64,000 bases of DNA from Sphaerolaimus hirsutus. Taxonomy: Eukaryota; Nematoda; Chromadorea; Monhysterida; Sphaerolaimidae. The DNA is taken from positions 6,899,855 through 6,963,854 of the forward strand of contig OZ038455.1 in the NCBI GenBank assembly GCA_964036195.1, written 5' to 3'. The notes under the pieces were generated by a model. That model saw only the letters and a list, made by a program, of their open reading frames with translations. It was not told the origin of the DNA and did not search any database. Below, piece by piece: positions 23,456 to 33,444 of this stretch. The position numbers and the translations under genes were made by a program. Position 1 is the first letter of the stretch; every line of letters starts with the position of its first letter.

Positions 23456-24244
23456 TTTAAAGTACCTACCTAGGGTAGAAGTGCCAACTTCCCAACCCTA
23501 GTCTATTCTGAAAAAGAGATTTAATTTTGATGGTTTAATTGTGTAAAATTATAAAGTTTTGACTGCATGCTTTTTAATTACTTTCGGTATTTTAAGAGTA
23601 GTTGATTTTAGGTTTTGTTTTGAGTGAAGTTATATTACTGAGTTGAAATTGTAAAAAGAACCAACAAATTTATGTAGCAAATCATTATCAAATCCACCAA
23701 AGAAAGGCAGTCAAATTGGATGTGAGAAGTGACATTTCGGGCATCATGAGCAGTGGCTCGAATGCCCAGGTTGTGAGTCCTTTGTAGCTTCACTTCCATC
23801 TGCAGGCCTGGTCTTTTGTTACGTACGTTTTTATCTCATCGATGTATTTCTTATTCCAAAAGCAAAACTCCAAGTGACTGCCGTTTTCTGGTGGTCGGCG
23901 CAATTAAGTAAAAACCTATTCACATACAGTATTGCCGAGTATACTGCTGGTGATCACAAAGATTGTGTGGGTGTGCGCGTCTACAAAATGCAATAACACT
24001 CAATCATGCACAGCGAAAAGCGTTTCTAAATACTAAAATATGATGAGACTATCTCCTAGTTTGCGAAGAAAACCTACTGTTTGTGTAATGGTAACATTCT
24101 TGCAATTAATCACAAAGTTTCGTCTGAAATATCAATTCCATATTTGCTACTTATTATTAGTGTTGGGAAACTGGTGTTGGGAAAAATAGATAGAATGAAA
24201 AATTGAGGGTGTTTACACTTATTCAGTGTGCTTATACCCTTACA
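23456..24244 (-). repeat. 5' LTR of the minus-strand gag-only element
   Basis: Matches 13085-13873 base for base as far as I could follow. In element orientation it begins TGTAAGGGTATAAGCACAC, with a TATA-like GGGTATAAG near its start, and ends at TTTAAA rather than the usual CA. Confidence 0.85.
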
Positions 24245-24366
24245 ACGAGACCCAAACCGACAAAAACAAAATAAGACAAAAAATGCCCCACATAAGTTCA
24301 AAATAGGGTGGGCGCGCAAGCAAAGGATAATAAAATTTATTTTTAAATATAGGTAAACTCGGAAGC

Positions 24367-25612
24367 ATAGGGGATTTTCGGGGTAGCATTTTAGGGGGGG
24401 GGGGGGGGGGTCCGCCAAAGTTCGCATGGCTATAACTCTGCAACCACTTGGCGAAATTTGACGAAAATTTCACATAATGATGTTTCAGGTCGGGGCGGTA
24501 TTGAAAATCGAATTCAACTTTCTATGACCCCCCTGACCCGAGATAGGGTCGGTCTGAAAAAAGGCACTTTTTTCGGGTGTCGCCTTGAACACGCAAACTT
24601 TGAATGTCAATAACTCCGTTAGTTCACGGCCAATTTGGTTCATTAAACTTCTAAATGAAAAAAAATCCTTGGAGATTCCATTGTTGAGGTCATTTTGGTG
24701 ATGTACAATTGCGGTCATATCGATTTGACCCAATTTCTGAATGCCAAATTTTGAGCAATTCTTTTTATTTGAACATGCTATCATATACTTTAGACAACGA
24801 GAACTCATATAAAACAAAAATGAGTTCAATATCTCTTTCCAATCAAAAGTTATAGCGCATCAAACTTTTCCTCCCATCCACATAAATAACTGCATGAAGA
24901 ACAAAGCATGCAACTTCAAAACTCCATATCTTGACCTTTTCTCAGCCGATTTTCACCAACGAACTCTTAAAATGATCAGAATAACATGGGGATATTGTTT
25001 TTATTATTAGTTTATTTGTATAAATTTTCATTATGATAATTTCATTCAAGAGTCATCATTGTTTTCTTGTATGGGAGAACTTGTGTACGGGAGTACGGGA
25101 GACAATACACAGATAATCTGGGAATAAAAATGATATCTCCATGTCATTCTGATCATTTTAAGTGTTTGTTAAATCTATACTCGTCTAAAGTATATGATAG
25201 CATGTTCAAATACAAAAATTTGCTCAAAATTTGGCATTCAGAAATTGGGTCAAATCAATATGACCGCAACTGTACATCACCAAAATGACCTTAAAAATGG
25301 AATCTCCAAAGATTTTTCTTAATTTTAGAAGTTAAATGAACAAAATTGGCTGTGAAATAACAGAGTTATTGACATTCAAAGTTCGCGTGTTTGGGGCGAC
25401 AGCGAAAAAAATCGAAAATTGTGTCTTTTTTCAGACCCACTCTATCACGGGTCAGGGGGGTCATAGAAAGTTGATTTCGATTTTGAATACCGCCCCGACC
25501 TGAAACCTCATTATGTTAAATTTTGCCAAGTGGTTGCAGAGTTATAGCCATGCGAACTTTGGCGGACCCCCCCCCCTAAAATGCTACCCAGAAAATCCCC
25601 TATTTAATGATG
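24367..25612. mobile_element. Foldback element, 1.25-kb palindrome
   Basis: Both ends read AGGGGATTTTC.GGGTAGC followed by a long G-run, in opposite orientation, and complementarity continues through about 600 bp per arm (AACTCTGCAACCACTTGGC, CAGGTCGGGGCGGTATT, GACCCCCCTGACCCG). No ORF longer than background. Confidence 0.75.
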
Positions 25613-26121
25613 GCAAACCCTCTGGAAAACGTATTTAACTTTTTAAAATGTTTCTTCAAAATGACTTTTCGAATTTAGATTTTTTTCTAAAAGTGGTTTT
25701 CAAATTTTCGAATTTATTTTTCAAATTTTTGAATCTTTTTTAATAGTTTTCGAATTTTCAAATCTTTTTGGTCACTTTTTGAATTTTTTTTCTTAAAATA
25801 ACTGCATTTTTGAATTTTTCTGGTGAACATTAAATACACCATTACATTTTACAGCTTCAAAGCTGTTACCGCAGGTACATCCACACAGTTTGGTTCTGCA
25901 CCTATGGTTGAATTCTTGCAAAATTGACATTTTCATTAAATGAAATATGTATTTTCATCCAAAAACACTTTTCGAATATATGAATTTTCAAATTTTCAAA
26001 TTTTTTGAAAATAAATTGATTTTTATGTATTTTTTTAACCTCATGCTCAAAAATTCCAAACTTTTTTTCAAAAGTTCTAAAAGGTTTTTGAATTTTCGAA
26101 TCTTTTTTTGCCATCGTTAAA
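25603..26121. mobile_element. TA-flanked inverted-repeat element with GAATTTTCGAA words
   Basis: Starts TTTAATGATGGCAAA and ends TTTGCCATCGTTAAA with TA on each side. Both halves iterate TTTTCGAATTTT. Short overlap with the preceding foldback end. Non-coding. Confidence 0.55.
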
Positions 26122-26201
26122 TACCTATAAGCAAAGATAAAAAATCTTATTTTTTTTGTATTTTCTCCTGTCTATTTTTCCAGAGAAATTGAATTATATC
26201 A

Positions 26202-27871
26202 TATTTACTCAAAATACCCCCCTCAAAATGGCTGCAATGAAATTATAAACCCTCCCTCCAGCTATCTATTTTTCCCAGAGGCTGCTCAGCAGGGGTCTTG
26301 TAGATTTGGACCCCTGCGGGGGTTCAGAAAGATAGTAAATTGCTCCTCCGGAGGGATAGATAGCTGAAAAAAATTTGGGGGGGGGGGGTTGGGGGGGGGT
26401 CAATATATAAGCTATTTTGAGGTTTATAAGCTAAAAAAGGGGAAAAATTGCTAAAAATAGGTTAAACATAGCTAAAAATAGGTTAAGAGTAGGTACAAAT
26501 AGGTACAAAGGCACATAAATAGCCAAAAATAGCTGAAAATGTGCAATAAGACATACACATTGATTATCCTGACAGTGAAAATATATAAATAGGTATGAAA
26601 AGTAAGGTTCAAATGGGACCACGGTCCCGGTACATGGTTCGGCAAAAAGTCTAAGAAAAACATAATTTTCAATGACCTGGGTTAAAAGAATTATGTTTTT
26701 TTAATAAAATGTTTTTTCAAAGGTTCCCAAATATAGTTACAATGTGATCAACATAAATATACACGTAGATAAATATGACAGACAAATAGCAGTATCATAC
26801 GATGTCATATATATAGCAATATAATGGCTGTGGAGCCATGTTGTACTATTAAAGTGGTGATTTCTGACAAAAAATCAATTCTAGTTGTTGGTACAAGTGT
26901 GTTGTCTAACTTGTTACTTAAATACATCGATTTTCATCAAATATTCATGACTTCAAGTGAAGATGGGAATGGAATAGTGCTTGAATAATGCTATAAGAAA
27001 AGGTTATTAAGAGAGGGGTCCTTCACACAGTGGAGGTGTGTGGAAAACATTGGCTGGATATCAGTACCAATAGGGTACAAACAAAACCGCGGTCCCGGTT
27101 CGGCAAATCCCAGTCCCGGTCCGGACCCCCCAGTCCCGGTCCGGACCCCCCAGTCCCGGTCCCGGTCCCAACAATTGAAAAAAGCGAGTCCGGGTCCCAG
27201 TCCCGGTCTGACTCCCCAGTCCCGGTCCTGGTCCCGACATTAAAAATTTTCTGGTCCCGGTCTGAGAAACTGGTCCCATTTGAACCCTAATGAAAAGTAG
27301 CGATTTTGAGTGAAAATTAGGGTAAATTTCTCAAAAATCGCTCCAGGATAGATAGATAGCTGGCGATTCTGGGGGGGGGGTTCAGGGGATAGTAGCCAAA
27401 AATTTTGCCTTGGGATAGATAGATAGCTGAGCAGCCTCCGGGATAGATAGATAGCTGGAGCATTAACCTATTTTAAGCTATGTTTCACCTATTTTTAGTG
27501 ATTTACCCTTTTTTTAGCTTCTTAACCTCAAAATAGCCTATATATTGAATGCCCCCAAACCCGCCCCCCCCCCCAAATTTTTTTCAGCTATCTATCCCTC
27601 CAGAGGAATGATTGACTATCTATCTGAACCCCCATGGGGTTCCAAATCTACAAGACTCTACTCTTATACATGGCAGTCATTGTTACATTTTTCTGTATGC
27701 ATACAATCACTTTGTCTGCGTACATGACAGACAACAAATTAGTACTGGGAATTCAAGGAATTTCTGGCGAAATAATAACCCGCCCCAGAAATATCCTCCT
27801 TGAATTTACCCTCCCTCAAAACTGCCACTCTGAAAAAATTACCCCCTGGGGTGTAATTTGAGGAAATACAG
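26202..27871. mobile_element. C-run family element (ACTC-AAATACCCCC cap) with nested insertions
   Basis: Left end TATTTACTCAAAATACCCCC and right end GGGGTGTAATTTGAGGAAAT oppose each other. Inside is a second palindromic layer at about 26265-27650 whose halves carry GATAGATAGCTG and CTATCTATCCCTCCAGAGG in opposite orientation, and inside that the hAT-like element 26603-27289. Confidence 0.5.
26603..27289. mobile_element. hAT-like element, GGGACC word, reversed shared core
   Basis: Starts TAAGGTTCAAATGGGACC and ends GGTCCCATTTGAACCCTA. ATGAAAAG is duplicated at 26595-26602 and 27290-27297. The termini iterate CCCGGTCCCAGT. The interior, read on the minus strand, has the shared core (GATATCCAGCCAATG, CAAGCACTATTCCAT, CTTGAAGTCATGAA) found in the AAAACG and AAAAGCG elements. 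Confidence 0.9.
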
Positions 27872-27905
27872 TATTATATTTTTGGGAGAGATTTTTTGGA
27901 ATTAA

Positions 27906-28329
27906 CATATTTACTCGAATAATTCCCCTGGGGAATTATTTTTTCGTCAGACATTTTTGAGGGGGGAACTATTCAAGGGGGGAATTATTCAAGTGGGGGA
28001 ATTATTATTTCCTCAAAATTTTCAAGTATGTTTCCGCCACACAACGTACACATGTACGTCCAATTTCCATTCATAGTGCATATTCCTTTGCATCCTTACA
28101 CACCGAATGTGCTGCATTTGTATTCAATGAATCAAACGAGGCACTGCTTTTTTGCTTGGTTTGATTTCATCAATTGTCCTTTTAATAAATGTGCATTATT
28201 TATTCTCCGTCATTATGGGGGGGGGTTATTCAAGTGGGGAAATTATTTTTTCCTCACTCGTCTAGCAGGGGGGAATTATTCGAGGGGGGGAATTATTTAA
28301 GTGGGGGGAATTATTGAGTAAATACAGTA
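27906..28329. mobile_element. C-run family element, GAATAATTCCCC word
   Basis: Left ATATTTACTCGAATAATTCC and right GGGGAATTATTGAGTAAATA oppose each other, with GGGGGGAATTATTCAAG units on both sides. A non-autonomous TA-target element of the same cap type as 30541-30971. Non-coding interior. Confidence 0.65.
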
Positions 28330-29440
28330 TCCTTTATTAGACCCCTTTTATCTCGGGACTGTGGGATTATTCAAGGAATTGTCATAGCCCAGACCCCAAA
28401 CCCCAACATACTCGAAGGGCATCAAAATCTGACAATGTACAACAGAATGGGAATGTTCATTTCTATGACATCGCAAAACATATAAGAAACATAGTTTACA
28501 CCCTAATACATTGGAAGAGTGACAAAAAACTAAAATATAAAAAATGAATAGTGAGAATTTTCAAATAGATATTTAATTCCAGCGTTCAAACAGAGATTTA
28601 TTGTTGACAATGAACAATGTTGACAAAAAAATAGAATAACACTCTTCTATTAGAAGAAATACAAAACCATAAAAGTGATTTAGCATCACTTTGATAAAGT
28701 ACTGTATTTCCTCAAATTACCCCGCAAGGTGTTCGTTTGTGGATTTTCCAATTTGTTTGAGCTATCCTTTTAATCTCGTTTCTTTGATTTGCATGAAAGT
28801 TGCGGTGAAAAGTTGTGCATTGCAAAATTTAGTTGGGGGGAATTTCAAAGTGTAAATTTTGTAAATTTTAGTTCCTGCAATGATGTCATTATGATGTTGT
28901 AAAATTCACACTAAGTAAATTTTGCAATGCAGGCATTTTAAAGGAATAGTTCTTTACATAACTTTAAACATCAAACCCTTCCCTTTAAAGTATCATAAAC
29001 CATCTCTTCAAGTGTTTAATAAAAAAGTTCCAAAAAGTGAATTTTTTGTCATCTATCTGTTGGGGAGTGGTGTTTTTTTAAAGAATAAGAGATTTTTTAG
29101 AAATTTTTCTCATTTATCTCACGTTGGTAACACATCCCCAAAATTTTAGATTTATACACCTCCCACAGACAGCTCAGAACTCAGCGGGTGCCGGACCTGC
29201 TGTGGGACACCATAAAATCCAAAAAAAAATTTGCACGATGGGCGACCCACCCTGAGGAGGGTCACCGCGACCCCCCAAATTCATGCAAAGTAGAGGGGGG
29301 TTGCACCAATACCTCCCCCAAGTTTCAGCTTCTGGCGCGCCCTAGAACTGGAGATAGGGTGTCACAAGTAAGATCAAAAATAGGGTGCCGGACGTGACCG
29401 GGAAGGTGTTTAGAAGCAACTGTGCAACTCAGCACCTGTT
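28330..29440. other. No gene seen
   Basis: Unique AT-rich DNA with a lone C-run family cap at 28702-28730. 29160-29400 is GC-richer and gives a 69-codon frame without recognisable features, which I do not call a gene. Confidence 0.4.
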
Positions 29441-29835
29441 GTAAAATTTACTCATTGTCGTCACACAAAAATGAACAAAAAACACGTTCGCAGCTCGTGG
29501 CGACAATCGACAACAAAAATCAGGCTCCCATGACAACATTTATTCTCGTGTGACGACAAGCGCTAATTGCCGCATTGTCGCCAATCAAAACCTTGTGCTC
29601 ACAACAAGATTTTTTCGATCAAAAAAAGCGAACCGACAACGTGAAATTTTTAAAATGCTTATAACTCTGGAACAAAAAGGCCGATTGATCTGAAATTTGG
29701 CATGTGAGTGCACCTAACTAGTGAGTATACTGACCTGTTTTTTCTCGCAGATATGGAACTTTATTCTGGATTTATGGAACTTTTTCACTTTTTGATTTGT
29801 CGGCACATTTTGCAGTGTAAACGCCGCTTTAGTTA
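29440..29835. mobile_element. Relic of the TGTCGGC / GTAAACGCCGC element family
   Basis: Contains ATTGTCGTCACAC, CGTTCGCAGCTCGTGGCG, GAACTTTATTCTGGATTTAT and TGTAAACGCCGCTTTA, shared with 12520-13079 and 56910-57780. One end is clear at 29815-29835. Non-coding. Confidence 0.5.
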
Positions 29836-29983
29836 AGTTCATAATCAACCACTGCAATGACACTATTTTTGGCACCATTTTGAAGGAAGTTTTGGCAACA
29901 TTTTTGATTTAAAAAGCTGCGAGACCTCGGTCACCAACAGTATGATGACCCGCGTAATTTCTTCATGCTGCAATTTTGTAAAT

Positions 29984-30288
29984 ACCATATTTATTCGAAT
30001 AATCCCCCGAACGAATTATTTTTTCATCAGACTTTTTTTGGGGGGACTACTCGAGGGAGGCAATTATTCAAGGGGAGAATTATTACTTCGTCAAATTTTC
30101 AAGCATGTTTCTATCAACTATCATGAAATATGCTTTTTAACAACATAACATGCCATCCGTGTTCAGATTATACACAATAAAGTTGTGATATGCCTAAAGG
30201 GGGGGAATTATTCTAGGAGGGAGGGGTATTTTTTCCTCACTCATCTAACAGGGGGGAATTTTTCAAGTGTGGAGAATTATTCGAGTAA
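29984..30288. mobile_element. C-run family element, GAATAATCCCCC word
   Basis: Left TACCATATTTATTCGAATAA and right TTATTCGAGTAAATACCG oppose each other. Internal runs GGGGGGAATTATTC. About 305 bp, non-coding. Confidence 0.65.
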
Positions 30289-30540
30289 ATACCGCACGAC
30301 TATCTACCGATGGAAATTCTCCCCTAACGCTCCATTCAATTCTACGTTTGATACTGAATGGTGAACATCAGAGAAAAAAACTTAAAAACCAATTCTTCCT
30401 GTTCCGGCATCAGGTTGCAAAAAATACGGTAATATTTTTAAATGCGCCACCATAAAAAAATAACTCGGTTTTTGGAGGTCAAAGGATTACACTGAAGTTC
30501 ATCGACAGACTGTTTGAAAGCCAATGCCGCTTACCGACTA

Positions 30541-30971
30541 CCGTATTTCCTCGAAATACCCCCCCCTTGAAATACCCCCCCTCTCGAGACCACTATGAAA
30601 CAATCACCCCCCCCCCTCGAAATACCCCCCCCCCCAATTGAGTGTAAAGAGAACGTACATGACAAATACGGCAGTTTATGTTCTGCGTAGTGCAGAACAC
30701 ACGTTAAAACAATGTCGGAATCACGTTAGAACAGTGTTTATACCATCTACGTACTAATATTAGTCTACAGAACCTTATAAATGGCAGTTTTTGTTGCATT
30801 TTTCGACGTCTGCGTACGTTTCAGACGACAATTTCGTACTTGGTTTTCAAAAATTTTCTTGTGAAATAATAACCCCCCCCTCGAAATACCCCCCCCCCTC
30901 GTTTAACCCCCCCCCCTCTCGGGACCACTATGAAACAATCACCCCCCGGGGGGTATTTCGAGGAAATACGG
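30541..30971. mobile_element. C-run family element, GAAATACCCCC word, TA target
   Basis: Starts CCGTATTTCCTCGAAATACC and ends GGTATTTCGAGGAAATACGG with TA on each side. Both sides iterate TCGAAATACCCCCCC. No transposase. Confidence 0.75.
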
Positions 30972-31095
30972 TATATAAATGGTTGCGATCTTTTGGTCAC
31001 ACCACACAAGAATTTTAGGGCTCCCTCTCCAGTTTTCTCTACAGCGACAAGTGAGTGAGATATTTTAACATATTTCATCGTTATTGTGTGATAAG

Positions 31096-31402
31096 CAGGG
31101 TTGGCAAAATCTCAGAAAAAAATAAAAATAAAATAGAAAATTAAAGAATAAAATAAAAATAAAATGTAAAATTGAAGAATAAAATAAAAATAAAATACAA
31201 TTTTAATAAGAATAAAATACAATTTTAGTAAAAAGAATTTTACTTAAATCAATCCTGGTCACGAACTAAAATAAAAAATAAAAATAAAATAAAAATAAAA
31301 TGAACAATTGAAGAATAAAATAAAAATAAAATGGAAAATTGAAGAATAAAATAAAAATAAAATACAATTTTAGTAAAAAGAATTTTACTAAAACCAACCC
31401 TG
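31096..31402. mobile_element. hAT-like element, AAATAAA word
   Basis: Starts CAGGGTTGGCAAAATC and ends AAACCAACCCTG with AATAAAATAAAAATAAAAT repeats throughout. GTGATAAG is duplicated at 31088-31095 and 31403-31410. Confidence 0.85.
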
Positions 31403-31410
31403 GTGATAAG

Positions 31411-32268
31411 TAGTGATGTAAAAAGCGCCAGGACTTTGGCGCCATCGGCCAAAAGCGCCATGGCGCTTTTCCATGTACGGCGCCAAGCGCCAGTGGCGCC
31501 ACGCGACTTAAGCGCCGAGCGCCAAAAGCGCCATGGCGCTTTTCTGGGTTGAAGCGCCAAGCGCCAATGGCGCCAGAGGGTGATGGCGCCAAGCGTCAAC
31601 ACATTTTTATATTTACATTTGTAAATGTGTAAATGTCAATTTATGCTTTGAACAGTGTTAATGAATGTTTTACAAGAATTTTCGATGAATAAATTTGAGA
31701 ACAACACTTTGCGAATTTCCAAAGATATTCTTTAAAAAAAATACTCCAGTTTCTTTATACCTTGACGAGTGGTTCCTCCTGGAAGCGTGCCAAGCGTATA
31801 TAACGCATGCGATTTTCGTAAAAAGTTAACAAAATTCATTCCTTTTGTAACATTTTATGGTATTTACAACAATAATTCTTTGAATATTTTTACAAAAATC
31901 ACATGCTTTAATTATAATGGGCACGCTTTCAACACAAGATATAAATGAGTGCTAGTGCAGAGTATCAAGTTCGCAAAGTATAGATTGGTAATTTTGATTA
32001 TTGGTATTTTATAAAAAATGTGTTTAAATTTATAGTTAGTAAGTGAAACTGACATCGTTTTTCACATTTTTGGTGAACCTCTTGGAAACATTACGTTGAC
32101 CGTGTGGCGCTTTTAAAATTGCTAGCGCCAAGCGCCAATGGCGCCACAGCATTATAGCGCCAAGCGCCAAAAGCGCCATGGCGCTTTTCGGGATGATGGC
32201 GCCAAGTGCCAATGGCGCCACAGCAGAATAGCGCCAAGCGCCAGCACGATGGCGCTTTTAGATCACTA
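31411..32268. mobile_element. hAT-like element, GCGCCA word, inserted at the same 8-bp target
   Basis: Starts TAGTGATGTAAAAAGCGCC and ends GGCGCTTTTAGATCACTA. Flanked by GTGATAAG at 31403-31410 and 32269-32276, the same octamer used by its neighbour. The ends iterate GGCGCCAAGCGCC and AAAAGCGCCATGGCGCTTTT. The unique interior (31615-32090) has no gene. Confidence 0.85.
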
Positions 32269-32276
32269 GTGATAAG

Positions 32277-32551
32277 TTTATTATGCTTGGAAGGCATAGT
32301 CATGACAGTGTACCGTATTACCTCGAAAAAACCCCATGGGTTTTTTATTATTTAGCCAGCAATATTTGAGGGGGGAGGGCGGTTAATTCGAGGGGGGGGG
32401 CTTATTCGAGGGGGGTCTATTATTTCGTCAGAAATTTTCGTGAAATTCATAGTGTAGTATCAAATACTACAATAGTAAAGAATACGCTTTTTCATACACA
32501 AAAGCGGTAATAAACTTTACAATATAGGTTATATTGGGGCTAAAATGTACG
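32277..32551. other. C-run family half-element
   Basis: A single cap, CCGTATTACCTCGAAAAAAC at 32314, followed by GGGGG runs. No opposing end before the LTR element. No gene seen. Confidence 0.4.
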
Positions 32552-32925
32552 TCTGTAAACTCGGCAGACATGAAAGGAATCAGTGGTTCGGCCCTTACGT
32601 ACCAATTTTAAATTTCGTTAAAATTGTTAAGTTAATTTTGAATTTGAATGAATGCATTCCAATCGATTCATGGTAAATCTTATTCAATCCGACGTTTTAT
32701 GCGAGAACAGGATAAACTGAACACGCATATTGTCATATGAAAGCAGATAACAAGGTATTTTATTGTAACAGCCCGGACAAATTCCAACAAAAAAGTACGT
32801 ATGTGTGCGTGCGATAGAACAAGGGAAGAACGACCCTGTACACTGTACACCACTAGCGAAATCTGGATCGTTTTGAAAATCTAAAAATTGCTCTGAATAA
32901 CATAAAATGCTCACTATGTTCGTAA

Positions 32926-33227
32926 TGTTGCGGGTGTACCGCAGTGCATTTCCGTGTGATTTCGCAATGTGGGGGCACTTGCCCCATTTGAATTTTGGCA
33001 CCGTTTTGCATGCACTGGTTGACTGCGTCTCACCAGTGCAACCTCACTTAACACAGGGTTATTTAAGTAGGCCTTTTGTTCTGTTCTACCACTCACATCT
33101 ATTTATGTGCTGAGTCAAATGTCTTAACTACCTTCTGTGCTCTATTCACCTAATGAATTATTTGTCAAAGAGTTTTGACATTTCATCTATCAAAAAACTA
33201 ATAAAGTGCAAGAGGCACTTTACAACA
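32926..33227 (+). repeat. 5' LTR of the gag-protease element
   Basis: 302 bp, TG..CA ends. Contains TTATTTAAG (possible TATA box) and AATAAA at 33200-33205. Confidence 0.9.
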
Positions 33228-33444
33228 TGGTGATCGTATCTAATTGTACCTGACTTCTGGACAAAGTCAGGCGCCTGACTCCAGCCCCGCAGCACCCAAC
33301 CGGCACCGCAGCCGGCCGCGACAACCCGTGCGAGCCGCTTGGCGTCTAGACGGCCGGTGGCAACGTTTCGCGGCGGCGGCAGCGGGCCATCCGCCTGTGT
33401 CTTGAACGACTGGGCTGGCAGTGATTGCCGGTGGCCGTTAGCGT

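Larger units (their letters stand above)
13085..24244 (-). mobile_element. LTR retrotransposon, gag only, nearly intact structure
   Basis: Two direct repeats, 13085-13873 and 23456-24244, each 789 bp, appear identical. ACGAG flanks the whole (13080-13084 and 24245-24249). On the minus strand the LTR starts TGTAAGGG. Next to the 5' LTR is TGGCTCCCTTG, shaped like a tRNA primer-binding site; before the 3' LTR is an AGGGGG purine tract. The only substantial ORF is gag (16135-17841). I found no reverse transcriptase, RNase H or integrase in a 9.6-kb interior, so the element is probably non-autonomous. Identical LTRs suggest recent insertion. The target lies in a palindrome. Confidence 0.85.

Noticed and set aside
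31249-31602. Open frames with repeated APLALGA / WRHWRLA peptides here and at 58341-58784 and 63317-63717
   Set aside because: Palindromic GCGCCA arrays are open in several frames; the peptides recur in every copy as word translation.
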